This document shows, one piece after another, positions 41,975 through 51,200 of a stretch of 64,000 nt of DNA; position 1 is the first letter of the stretch, and each line of letters opens with the position of its first letter. The notes below the pieces were generated by a model. That model saw only the letters and a program-made list of their open reading frames with translations, was not told the DNA's origin and did not search any database. Source of the DNA: Anoxynatronum sibiricum (lineage in GTDB: Bacteria > Bacillota > Clostridia > Peptostreptococcales > Tindalliaceae); the NCBI RefSeq assembly GCF_039414295.1, contig NZ_JBCITM010000010.1, positions 1 through 64,000 of the forward strand, in the 5' to 3' direction. Made by a program: the position numbers and the translations under genes.

Positions 41975-44434
41975 CTATTCTCCACTGGTTTCAGGTGCTT
42001 CTGTCTGAGGTGTCGGCTGGGGTGACGGTTCAGGTGTCGGCTGGGGTGACGTCACAGAAGGCGCTTCAGGCCCCGGCTGACTTGCAGGTGCCTCCGGGCC
42101 TGGAGGAGCAGTTTGCTGACCAGATTCTCCCGCCGTTTCTCCCGTTTCTTCCGTTGGTTCAGATGGTGTCACCGGCGGCGGTGGTGCCGCATGAATCCGA
42201 CAGACACCTGTGGGCGCTGTTCCCAGAATAAAATACTCTTTTCGGGTACTGCTGCAATAGCGATTGGCCCGCAAGCCTGACACAGTACAAATGGTGACTT
42301 CTTCAATATCCGTCGGTTGGTCAAAGTTTTTGGGTTCCAAATTTTCATGAATGCGGATCATCATATGCTGCCAGAGCGAGGCGGCCATGGCACTGCCTTG
42401 CACCAGTTCTTCAGGCCGGTCGTTGCCAATCCAGAGACCGGCGGCGTAATAAGGGGTGTATCCCACAAACCAGGCGTCTTTGTTTTCGGTGGTGGTCCCT
42501 GTTTTTCCCGCAACGGGAATCAGACTGTTGGTGGCATCCAGCTTTGCCCGGGCACCGGTACCGTAGGTAATGCTGTGTACCAGTAAATCTGTCATGACAA
42601 AAGCTCCCTGAGGCGTGAGCACCCGCTCCCGGCGCACCGGCCTTTCCACCAGTACATTCCCGTTTCTGTCGGTGATGTGGGTAAAGGTGACTGGCTCCAC
42701 ATACACCCCTTCATTGGCCAGCGTCCCATAGGCCGCTGTCATTTCCAGGGGTGAAATCCCCAGGGTCATTCCCCCCAGCGCGGTGGAGTAGGTTTCATCG
42801 TGATACAGACCGCCGTCAGCACCCCGGTAAGGATCATCCCGGGAAACCAGAGTGGTGACTCCCAGTTTTTCCAGGTATTCAAACATCACTTCATAAGCCT
42901 CGGCCCGACTGCCACCCACTTCTGCCAGCAGCTTCACTGTGGCCACATTGCTGGACCACTGGAGGGCATCCCGCAGGGTGATCCATCCGAAATAGCCCTG
43001 CCGGTACCAGTTGCGGGGCCAGGCCTGATTGGGCCGGGAGGCGTCCAGGTACACCGGCGCGTCATTAATCCGGGAGGCACCGGTCCATCCCTTGTCAATG
43101 GCGGCGGTGTAAACGGCCAGGGGCTTAATGGCAGAACCAGGCTGCCGGGCTACCAGTGCCCGGTTCAGAATTTGCCTCCCGCCATTCACCATGCGGCCGC
43201 CCATGAGCGCTTTAATTTCTCCGGTGCGATAATCCATCACCACCATGGCTGCCTGAGGCTGTACATTGCCATGACTGTCCAACAGCAGGTCGCCGTTGGC
43301 ATCCTGCAACGTACCGGGAAATAATTCCGGTGTATCAAAGGTTTCTTCCAATATTTGCTGCAGCTGCAAATCCAGCGTGCTGTGAATATGTAACCCACCC
43401 TGATACAGCAGGTGTCGGGCCTCTTCCCGGCTATATCCCCAGCTTTCCAGACTTTTCAGCACATCCTGACGCACCAAGTCACCAAAGTACGTGGATATTT
43501 CGTCATTTTGCTGGAACCGACTGGGCTGGAGCAGGGCCAGCACATCCTGATTAAGTGCCTCCTGGTACTGGTTTTCGCTGATCCATCCCAGTTCCCGCAT
43601 TTTATGGAGCACCAGCCGCTGTCGTTGCTGTGCTTCCGGGTTATAAACCAATACATAGCCCTCATCCTCCTGCATCAGCACCGTATGGTGAGGACGCACC
43701 TGTGATTCTTCCAGGGTTTTCATCAGTGCATACCGGGCGGGGTTTCGGGGAATACCTGCCAGCAGTGCCATCTCTGCCAGGTTCAGCTCTAATACATCCT
43801 TTGAAAAATAAACCTGAGAAGCTGCCTGAACACCATAAGCCCCGGCTCCCAGATAGATGGTGTTGAGATAAACCTCCAGCACTTTTTCTTTTGGCAGTTG
43901 CTCTGCCAGCTGCATGCCATAATAGGCATCCTGGATTTTACGGGTATAGGTCTGTTCATGGGTTAGAAACAGGTTTTTTGCCAGTTGCTGGTGAATGGTG
44001 CTGGCTCCCTGACGGGACCCGGTGCGGTAATTGGTCCACCCAGCCCCCAGAATGCGACGCAGGTCGATGCCATTATGCTGCCAGAAACGTTCGTCTTCAA
44101 TGGCGACAAATGCATTTAATAGCATAGGCGGCATTTCATCGTAATCCAGAATTTCCCGGTAAAGGGGCGTTTCAATTTTTTCAAGCACCTGCAATTCGCC
44201 CTGATCCCAGTAGTAGATGAACGAACTTTCTTCCAGCAACCGGTAGAGATTGCCGGCTTGGAGGGGCTCCAGGTCATTGATGATTCCCCGAACAATGGCC
44301 ACCGCCGTTCCAGTGACAGCTCCCAGCATCACCAACATCACCAATACCCCCGTGAGAAAAATCGTGCGTAGGGTGCGGAGCCATTTGCGTTTCTTTTTTT
44401 GTATTTTTTCTGTGCGGGGCGCTTTTTCAGCCAT
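41975..44434 (-). CDS. Class A penicillin-binding protein (PBP1A family)
   Basis: A bifunctional peptidoglycan glycosyltransferase/transpeptidase of 819 residues anchored by one N-terminal helix (about 19-48). The GT51 domain (about 90-270) has FVAIEDERFWQHNGID, GASTIHQQLAKNL and KEKVLEVYLNTIYLGAGAYG. The transpeptidase domain (about 400-690) has SAIKP (serine nucleophile), WSSNVATV, and VAGKTGTTTENKDAWFVGYTP. The extracellular tail (about 750-819) is Pro/Glu/Thr/Gln-rich with PQPTPEP repeats, encoded by a duplicated GGTGTCGGCTGGGGTGAC segment. The N-terminus is basic and cytoplasmic. Confidence 0.95.
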   Translation of the reverse strand: MAEKAPRTEKIQKKKRKWLRTLRTIFLTGVLVMLVMLGAVTGTAVAIVRGIINDLEPLQAGNLYRLLEESSFIYYWDQGELQVLEKIETPLYREILDYDEMPPMLLNAFVAIEDERFWQHNGIDLRRILGAGWTNYRTGSRQGASTIHQQLAKNLFLTHEQTYTRKIQDAYYGMQLAEQLPKEKVLEVYLNTIYLGAGAYGVQAASQVYFSKDVLELNLAEMALLAGIPRNPARYALMKTLEESQVRPHHTVLMQEDEGYVLVYNPEAQQRQRLVLHKMRELGWISENQYQEALNQDVLALLQPSRFQQNDEISTYFGDLVRQDVLKSLESWGYSREEARHLLYQGGLHIHSTLDLQLQQILEETFDTPELFPGTLQDANGDLLLDSHGNVQPQAAMVVMDYRTGEIKALMGGRMVNGGRQILNRALVARQPGSAIKPLAVYTAAIDKGWTGASRINDAPVYLDASRPNQAWPRNWYRQGYFGWITLRDALQWSSNVATVKLLAEVGGSRAEAYEVMFEYLEKLGVTTLVSRDDPYRGADGGLYHDETYSTALGGMTLGISPLEMTAAYGTLANEGVYVEPVTFTHITDRNGNVLVERPVRRERVLTPQGAFVMTDLLVHSITYGTGARAKLDATNSLIPVAGKTGTTTENKDAWFVGYTPYYAAGLWIGNDRPEELVQGSAMAASLWQHMMIRIHENLEPKNFDQPTDIEEVTICTVSGLRANRYCSSTRKEYFILGTAPTGVCRIHAAPPPPVTPSEPTEETGETAGESGQQTAPPGPEAPASQPGPEAPSVTSPQPTPEPSPQPTPQTEAPETSGE

Positions 44435-44712
44435 GACGTTTCATCCTTTATGATTATTGATGCATGATGATAATGCATGATGATGTTGCTTGATGTTTGA
44501 TGGTCTTTTCTGTCAGCATGTTGACGCATTTGTCAAAAAAAGACAGCGGCCAAAAGCTTGTGAAGATCAGCATCTTCGCCATGCTCTCAGCCTCTATTGT
44601 AAAGGATTTCTGTCATTGGTGCAATGCAGCTCTGTTTGCTGTTTAACGACCTGCTGGCGATGCCCTTTCAGTCGGCATGCATCTGGCATGCATCTGGGCA
44701 GCGCAGTGCCTT

Positions 44713-45573
44713 TTATCCTTTTCGAAACAGTTCACTGATCACCGCAAAATCTTTCTGTGCCAGCTCAGCCGGCACTTGTTCAAAAAGGGTCATGGCCTGT
44801 TGAAGCATGGACAAATCCAGCCCTTCTCCCTGTGCCAGCGCGATGTGCATGTCTTTGACCAGTAGTTGAAGCTGAAAGCCCTGATCAAAACGGTGATTTT
44901 TCATCAGTGGATACTTATTTTCCAGCACCTTCGAAGCACCTGAACTTGTGCTTATCACTTGATAGAACGCATCCGGATCAATGCCGACAGCTTCTGCCAG
45001 TGCCAGCGCCTGGGCTGCCGCTGCCATATGAATACCCACCAGCATCTGGTTGGCTGCCTTCATGCCTTTCCCAGCCCCCAGCGGCCCCACATGAATGATG
45101 CGGCTTGCCATGCATTCCAGTGCAGGCCTGACTTCATCAAGCACAGCAGCGTCTCCCCCGACAATAAAGGTGAGGGTGCCGTCTTTGGCACCACTAATGC
45201 CACCACTCACCGGACTGTCCAGCACTCGGATCTTTCTTTCCTGAAGTGTCTGACCAACCTCCTTCATCGCCGCCATGGAAGCCGAAGTCATTTCAATGAC
45301 AATGGCATCAGTGTCAATGGAGGCCAGTATGCCGTCATTCAGATAGAGCGCTTTCATGGCTTCATCAGCAGGGACAATGGAAAAGATCAGTTTAGCCCCC
45401 TTCACAGCCTCAGAAAAATCAGATGCGATGACAGCGCCTTTTTCTTTCAACAGGTTGGCCTTTTCCGTGTTGTGATGCACAGCCGTTTTCACCGGGTACC
45501 CCGCTTCCAGCAATCGGCAGGCCATGGGAAATCCCATGGCACCCAATCCAATAAACGCAGTTTGTGGTTTCAT
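44713..45573 (-). CDS. NAD-dependent beta-hydroxyacid dehydrogenase (GarR/3-hydroxyisobutyrate type)
   Basis: A 286-residue dehydrogenase of the 6PGDH-like family. The Rossmann motif is FIGLGAMGFPMACRLLEAGY. The substrate-binding signature DSPVSGGISGAKDGTLT follows, and the catalytic lysine is in GAGKGMKAANQML. Family members reduce tartronate semialdehyde or oxidise 3-hydroxyisobutyrate; the specificity cannot be read here. The 278-bp gap downstream holds short direct repeats (ATGCATCTGGC twice) and no gene. Confidence 0.88.
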   Translation of the reverse strand: MKPQTAFIGLGAMGFPMACRLLEAGYPVKTAVHHNTEKANLLKEKGAVIASDFSEAVKGAKLIFSIVPADEAMKALYLNDGILASIDTDAIVIEMTSASMAAMKEVGQTLQERKIRVLDSPVSGGISGAKDGTLTFIVGGDAAVLDEVRPALECMASRIIHVGPLGAGKGMKAANQMLVGIHMAAAAQALALAEAVGIDPDAFYQVISTSSGASKVLENKYPLMKNHRFDQGFQLQLLVKDMHIALAQGEGLDLSMLQQAMTLFEQVPAELAQKDFAVISELFRKG

Positions 45574-45645
45574 GTCAATTTTCCTCCTTCGCAGAGTCCT
45601 GTCGGTCGGCGGTCTGGTAAATTCGTTTATGGGGATTGTGTTCTT

Positions 45646-46224
45646 CTATTGATTTTTCACTGCAGTCGATGGATTCACGTATTGTATTTCATAGCGAAGT
45701 TCAGCAAAAGCTCTGCCATACTGTTTCACTGAAAGTAATTTCAATGGCATATCGGTTCTTCGGGGAAAAAACGGCACACCCCCTCCCAGCGTCACAGAAG
45801 CAACCGTGATGATGATTTCATCCAGCAGGCCGGCGTCATAAAACTGTACTGCCAGATCACCTCCACCGACTATCCACCGGATGTTACCGCCTGCTTCCCG
45901 ACACATGGCATCATGCACCGGTTCCACGCTGCCTGAGACAAAACGAATGTCCCTGTTTTCGATTCGGGGCAGCTTCCGATTGGAGAATACCCATACAGGC
46001 ATCTTATATGGCCACGCCTCCGATGGATCATCGGAAGTACTCACCTGATGATCATAAATCCACTGATACGTCGTGGCCCCCATGGCGATGGCGCCCACCT
46101 GTTCAAAAAATCGGTTGAATTCGGTATCTTCAGGATCTCCCAACTGAAACAGCCATTCCAGCGAATTATCCTCATCTGCTATAAATCCGTCCAGGCTGGC
46201 AGCTGCATTAAATACCGTTTTCAT
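45646..46224 (-). CDS. RibD C-terminal/dihydrofolate reductase-like oxidoreductase
   Basis: A 192-residue protein of the RibD_C/DHFR-like superfamily, similar to the YyaP/YwjB proteins of Bacillus. It begins NAAASLDGFIADEDNSLEWLF; MGATTYQWI, KMPVWVFSNRK and WIVGGGDLAVQFYDAGLLDEIIITV are the NADPH-fold signatures. The substrate is unknown. It follows the Sec glutaredoxin gene by 30 bases on the same strand and is probably cotranscribed, which could point to a redox or stress role (inference). Confidence 0.85.
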   Translation of the reverse strand: MKTVFNAAASLDGFIADEDNSLEWLFQLGDPEDTEFNRFFEQVGAIAMGATTYQWIYDHQVSTSDDPSEAWPYKMPVWVFSNRKLPRIENRDIRFVSGSVEPVHDAMCREAGGNIRWIVGGGDLAVQFYDAGLLDEIIITVASVTLGGGVPFFPRRTDMPLKLLSVKQYGRAFAELRYEIQYVNPSTAVKNQ

Positions 46225-46254
46225 CGCTTTTCGCCTCCTCTATCTTATGTGACT

Positions 46255-46605
46255 TTATGTGTTTCTCTCAAACTGGTGGCGACAACTGGTGCACGTAATT
46301 CGGATTTTCCCCTTCCCTTTAGGAACCCGCATGCGGATGCTGCATGCGGGACAAGGAATCACGCGATAATCCAGCAGCGCTTCAATCCTATTTTTATCAA
46401 ACCCCACAATCACCTCGTTGCCAATAAGAAAAGTGGGTACACCCGTGGCTCCAAGCTTTGAAAATTCGGCATGAAACAACTGGTTTGAATTGATGTCTCT
46501 CACTTCATAAAGAAACCCGCTCTGCGAAAGAAACTCTTTCGCCTGTTGACAGTAGGGTCACGTCTGGCTTGAGTACATAATGATTTTTTTATACTCGCGT
46601 TTCAT
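46255..46605 (-). CDS. Glutaredoxin-like selenoprotein (UPYC) with C-terminal zinc ribbon
   Basis: Read through one in-frame TGA (46558-46560), the frame gives 116 residues: an N-terminal glutaredoxin fold starting MKREYKKIIMYSSQT-U-PYC, where U replaces the first cysteine of the CPYC site. TGVPTFLIGNEVIVGFD follows (cis-proline TGVPT), and a tail with CPAC and CTSC forms a zinc-ribbon-like module. A perfect 7-bp hairpin begins 15 bases after the TGA, where bacterial SECIS elements lie. The ATG at 46605 has GGGGGAG upstream. A conventional reading would start after the TGA and lose the active site. Selenocysteine glutaredoxins are known in Clostridia; the selenocysteine assignment here is inference from sequence. 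Confidence 0.85.
46524..46542 (-). promoter_or_regulatory. Candidate bacterial SECIS element
   Basis: On the minus strand GCGAAAG-AGTTT-CTTTCGC forms a perfect 7-bp stem with a 5-base loop containing G and U. It starts 15 bases downstream of the in-frame UGA and lies inside the coding sequence, as required for SelB-dependent decoding. Confidence 0.65.
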
Positions 46606-46725
46606 CTTGTCATCTCCCCCGAACAATTGTACTTGGTCACTGATTTTAAAGATTTCATACCCCTTTTGTCTGACAACATCTCATCTTAATCATGCCATTA
46701 GACCCTTTCATTCCTGCTTGGATGA

Positions 46726-46731
46726 ATTATA
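46726..46731 (-). promoter_or_regulatory. Possible -10 element for the glutaredoxin gene
   Basis: A perfect TATAAT lies on the minus strand, about 120 bases upstream of the glutaredoxin ATG. No good -35 is seen at 16-18 bp, so this is tentative. Confidence 0.3.
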
Positions 46732-46779
46732 AGCTGTTCTATTGTTAAGGGCGTGAATGAACTTTGAACACTGGTTTCA

Positions 46780-46808
46780 TTGAAAAAGAAGTGCGAATAT
46801 GTCAGAAT
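46780..46808 (+). promoter_or_regulatory. Promoter of the riboswitch/HD-GYP transcript
   Basis: TTGAAA (46780-46785) and CAGAAT (46803-46808) are separated by 17 bp on the plus strand, placing the start near 46815, about 15 bases before the riboswitch aptamer. Confidence 0.55.
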
Positions 46809-46829
46809 GTATTGTATCAACATTTGTGA

Positions 46830-46905
46830 AATGCAAACCCGGCGAAAGCCGGCGACGCAAAGCCAAGGGCCTACAGCATACGCTATGGCAGCCGGTTGCC
46901 GCAAC
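46830..46905 (+). promoter_or_regulatory. Cyclic di-GMP-I (GEMM-I) riboswitch
   Basis: The plus strand shows the conserved aptamer core: ATGCAAACC, a stem CCGGC-GAAA-GCCGG with the GNRA loop, the junction GACGCAAAGCC, then GGGCCTACAGCAT and the second helix with TATGGCAGCCGG. These are the hallmarks of the c-di-GMP-I class. It lies in the leader of an HD-GYP gene. A short CAGG/CCTG hairpin followed by TTTTT (46907-46923) may be the terminator of the expression platform, but its stem is weak. The rest of the 358-bp divergent region holds the two promoters. Confidence 0.93.
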
Positions 46906-46963
46906 GCAGGATAAGCCTGTTTTTCGCCAACCGAGTAACACGTTTATTGTTAGGAGAATACGC

Positions 46964-48058
46964 ATGCAGCTAACCCGCGTCTCACAACTCGTGCCCGGCC
47001 AAGTTCTGGGTCAGCCGCTTTATGACGACCACTCACAAGTTCTTGTTAAAAAAGGGACCCGCTTGACCAGTTATATGATTAACCGGCTGATTGCCATGGA
47101 CTATCATTTCATCTATATTTATGCTGAAGACAATGATTATGAGCTAAATGATGTGGTGAATCCCGAATTGCGGCAAAAAATGGTTACTCAGCTTCGTCGT
47201 CTGGCTTCAGGTCTTTCCTCCGAAGGTGATCATTCCCAGTCTTCCAAAATGGACCAACAGACGACTGCCAACCTGTTGCAGCTGCGATCCGGTGTTGCTG
47301 AAGTGGTGGATGATATTTTTCTTAAACCGGATATTGTTGTCGAAATGCTGGACATTAAGCATGTCAATTCTGCGCTCTTTCAGCATTCCGTTAACACCAT
47401 GATTCATGCCACCATTTTGGGAAGCGCTGCCGGCCTGAGCCGGCCTGATCTGGAAAAGCTGGCTTTGGGTGCTCTCTTCCATGATATCGGCCATCTTCAG
47501 ACACCTGCAGAAGTGCTGAACAAGCAGGAGCCATTGACTCCTGAAGAATTATCCATTGCTCAGGCGCATACCATCAAGGGTTTCGCTTTTTTAACCACTC
47601 AGCTGAACATGCCTTCCACCGTGAAAATCATGGCACTGGAGCATCATGAAAAATTTGATGGCACCGGCTACCCCCACCAGAAATCCCGGGACGAGATCCA
47701 CCTATTCTCCCGAATCACTGCCATCGCCAACCGATTTGATTCTCTGTCTTCTGAGAGACCTTACCGCAAACCAGAAACTCTCAGTGAGTGTCTTGAATAC
47801 ATCATGGGAGGCGGAGGTTCTCATTTCGATCCATCTCTCACAAAAATCTACATGAAACACGTGAACCCCTATCCGGTTAATACACTGGTCAGGTTGAATG
47901 ATGGCAGTGTGGCCACAGTGGTAGAAACCAACCGAAACTTCTTCCTGCGTCCTAAAGTGAAAATCCTCAAAGGTCCTGACCGGGGGGAGATCATTGACCT
48001 AATGAAATCTCTCAATCGAGTGATTCTTACAGATTTAACCATGGCCGCAATTAGTTGA
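46964..48058 (+). CDS. HD-GYP domain c-di-GMP phosphodiesterase
   Basis: A cytoplasmic protein of 364 residues. The N-terminal region (about 1-110, starting MQLTRVSQLVPGQVLGQPLYDD) is the segment often found before HD-GYP domains. The HD-GYP domain (about 125-290) has LFHDIGHL for the metal-binding HD pair, ALEHHEKFDGTGYPH for the GYP signature, and RITAIANRFDSLSSERPYR. The C-terminal PilZ-like or small beta region is about 60 residues. It should hydrolyse c-di-GMP. ATG 46964 with TTAGGAG upstream is chosen; the open frame upstream runs through the riboswitch. Control by a c-di-GMP riboswitch implies feedback. Confidence 0.93.
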   Translation: MQLTRVSQLVPGQVLGQPLYDDHSQVLVKKGTRLTSYMINRLIAMDYHFIYIYAEDNDYELNDVVNPELRQKMVTQLRRLASGLSSEGDHSQSSKMDQQTTANLLQLRSGVAEVVDDIFLKPDIVVEMLDIKHVNSALFQHSVNTMIHATILGSAAGLSRPDLEKLALGALFHDIGHLQTPAEVLNKQEPLTPEELSIAQAHTIKGFAFLTTQLNMPSTVKIMALEHHEKFDGTGYPHQKSRDEIHLFSRITAIANRFDSLSSERPYRKPETLSECLEYIMGGGGSHFDPSLTKIYMKHVNPYPVNTLVRLNDGSVATVVETNRNFFLRPKVKILKGPDRGEIIDLMKSLNRVILTDLTMAAIS

Positions 48059-48088
48059 TATTTGCTTTCTCCGTATTCAGAAGTATAT

Positions 48089-48152
48089 CCCCTTAAGATG
48101 AGACCCGTGAAGCAACTGAACTTCAAGGGTCTCATCTTAAGGGGGTTTTTTT
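48089..48152 (+). terminator. Terminator of the HD-GYP gene
   Basis: CCCCTTAAGATGAGACCC pairs with GGGTCTCATCTTAAGGGG, with a further TGAAG/CTTCA inner stem, followed by seven T residues. It is among the longest stems in the window and separates the gene from the CRISPR array. Confidence 0.95.
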
Positions 48153-48206
48153 ATCGCGCAGATAACTATTGTGTTGATTACTGACAAGCGTTTTTAAATG
48201 CTATAT

Positions 48207-51200
48207 GTTTCAATCTACGCTCCCGCACGGGGAGCGACGGTAGAGGATTTTATGCCACGATACGCGAAAGAGTTTCAATCCACGCTCCCGCACGGGGAGC
48301 GACGTTCGCAAACGCCATTGCCTTTGTTAATGATGATGTTTCAATCCACGCTCCCGCACGGGGAGCGACTAACAGCGATAAACGGGAAAGGTTGATAACG
48401 GATGTTTCAATCCACGCTCCCGCACGGGGAGCGACCGTATAATTTGGGTTTGATGTTCCTGGAATTTTACGTTTCAATCCACGCTCCCGCACGGGGAGCG
48501 ACATGGAATATTTTTCAAACCCGTATACATACCGTAGTTTCAATCCACGCTCCCGCACGGGGAGCGACACTACATGAGCTAGCAACCTTTTTGTTTACTT
48601 TTGTTTCAATCCACGCTCCCGCACGGGGAGCGACTTGGACAGCACCAGATCAGGTAGCCTATCAACTTGTTTCAATCCACGCTCCCGCACGGGGAGCGAC
48701 CCAGCGCGTTGCTTAAAAATAGAGTTGCAGGGGAGTTTCAATCCACGCTCCCGCACGGGGAGCGACCATCATGGGAAAAATTGTTTAGGAGGTGGAAACT
48801 TGTTTCAATCCACGCTCCCGCACGGGGAGCGACGCAAAAGCAGCCCTGGCGTTTGCAGCCATCGATGTTTCAATCCACGCTCCCGCACGGGGAGCGACCA
48901 TAATAGGTGTATAGGCTTTTGCGGCTACCTAGGTTTCAATCCACGCTCCCGCACGGGGAGCGACACGGAGTTAACAGATTTGCTTAACGCCGCATAAGGT
49001 TTCAATCCACGCTCCCGCACGGGGAGCGACCAGAAAAAGAACTCATCAAAGTGCAGCAGATGTGGGTTTCAATCCACGCTCCCGCACGGGGAGCGACCTT
49101 ATGTCTCAATTAATGCAGTGTCGTAAGCGTAAGTTTCAATCCACGCTCCCGCACGGGGAGCGACTTTTGGTTAACTTTCTGTGATTTTTATCCACTTTTG
49201 TTTCAATCCACGCTCCCGCACGGGGAGCGACATGGCATTCACACTCAATCATATCACCTCTTTCTAGTTTCAATCCACGCTCCCGCACGGGGAGCGACAC
49301 CGGCCTCATGCGTGACAGTGCAAAGTCTGGTGTGTTTCAATCCACGCTCCCGCACGGGGAGCGACTTTTAGGTAGGTTATAAACAGGATTATAAAGAGGT
49401 TTCAATCCACGCTCCCGCACGGGGAGCGACATCCGGGTTGATGGAGAACCAAGCCGGTACAGAAAGTTTCAATCCACGCTCCCGCACGGGGAGCGACAAT
49501 GTAATGGATGATAAAAACCCAACTTTTGATGTTTCAATCCACGCTCCCGCACGGGGAGCGACGCCATTGCCTCCGTCCCCACCCTTCAGGTCGTACTGTT
49601 TCAATCCACGCTCCCGCACGGGGAGCGACCGCAGGCAAGATGGACGAGTACAACGCAAAAATGGTTTCAATCCACGCTCCCGCACGGGGAGCGACCGACG
49701 GCCTGCGCGTACTGGGTTTGTAGTTTGTTGTTTCAATCCACGCTCCCGCACGGGGAGCGACGACCGCAAGAATGGAGTTGCAAAAGGTTGACATGAAGTT
49801 TCAATCCACGCTCCCGCACGGGGAGCGACGTTGGCACCCGCGTTGCTACAAAACGATCAACCCGTTTCAATCCACGCTCCCGCACGGGGAGCGACAAGAC
49901 AATCTGGACCACGTAGAAACGCAGTACGATGTTTCAATCCACGCTCCCGCACGGGGAGCGACACATGTGTGACGCGCTGTGATGGATCAAAAGAGGGTTT
50001 CAATCCACGCTCCCGCACGGGGAGCGACTAGAGGGGGAGTTGAGCAGGAAAACCCCCAGTGGGTTTCAATCCACGCTCCCGCACGGGGAGCGACTCTATA
50101 GTGATAAAAAAGTCGGTAAAAAGTGAATGTTTCAATCCACGCTCCCGCACGGGGAGCGACCATACGTCTTTTGCTTCATTGTCCCAGCACTTCCAGTTTC
50201 AATCCACGCTCCCGCACGGGGAGCGACTGTGATGCTGTCCCTTGCATCGAGCAATGCTTCTGTTTCAATCCACGCTCCCGCACGGGGAGCGACCGAAAGG
50301 AAGCAGAAGCTGCCTTGCCTGATATCATGTTTCAATCCACGCTCCCGCACGGGGAGCGACCAAAACATATACCAAAACAAACAAGGCCACAGGCGTTTCA
50401 ATCCACGCTCCCGCACGGGGAGCGACCATGCCACGCTGCTGCTTCAGGCAGGAGTCCATCCGTTTCAATCCACGCTCCCGCACGGGGAGCGACGTGCTGT
50501 GGATGGGTGCACTGAAATTCTCTGAGCTTGTTTCAATCCACGCTCCCGCACGGGGAGCGACGTACTGCCTACGCTGGTGCCGTAGTAGGCCATGAGTTTC
50601 AATCCACGCTCCCGCACGGGGAGCGACCCATGAGGCTCAATGCCGCCCGCTTTTTTACGGAGTTTCAATCCACGCTCCCGCACGGGGAGCGACACGTGGG
50701 TGAAATTGCTGCCAGCATAAAGCTGAGTGTTTCAATCCACGCTCCCGCACGGGGAGCGACAAGAAATTCCCGACACTCTAAAGCAGTATCAGAGTGTTTC
50801 AATCCACGCTCCCGCACGGGGAGCGACTTGACACCAGCCACAAATGAGAAAAAGAACTTCTGTTTCAATCCACGCTCCCGCACGGGGAGCGACGCCGGGC
50901 GGTATATCCCGGCACCAACCCAAAACCGTTTCAATCCACGCTCCCGCACGGGGAGCGACGTCCCAAATCAACCGCCTCCTGAATGTCGATATTGTTTCAA
51001 TCCACGCTCCCGCACGGGGAGCGACGGCCCATGCAAACAGCCAAACCAGCAGCTTTTTTGTTTCAATCCACGCTCCCGCACGGGGAGCGACTTGCCATCG
51101 TCGAGATTTCTGCGTATGAGATACCCGTTTCAATCCACGCTCCCGCACGGGGAGCGACACATTCTCTTTTTGGTACCGTTCAATGCAACGCTTGTTTCAA

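Noticed and set aside
46255..46503. A short gene starting at the ATG at 46503 (82 residues) or a glutaredoxin pseudogene.
   Set aside because: The upstream frame has a strong ribosome site and restores a full active site if UGA is selenocysteine, and a hairpin sits at SECIS distance. A random nonsense mutation exactly at the first active-site Cys codon is less likely.
46799..46963. An N-terminal extension of the HD-GYP protein.
   Set aside because: The extra 55 codons coincide with the riboswitch aptamer; the ATG at 46964 has its own TTAGGAG site.
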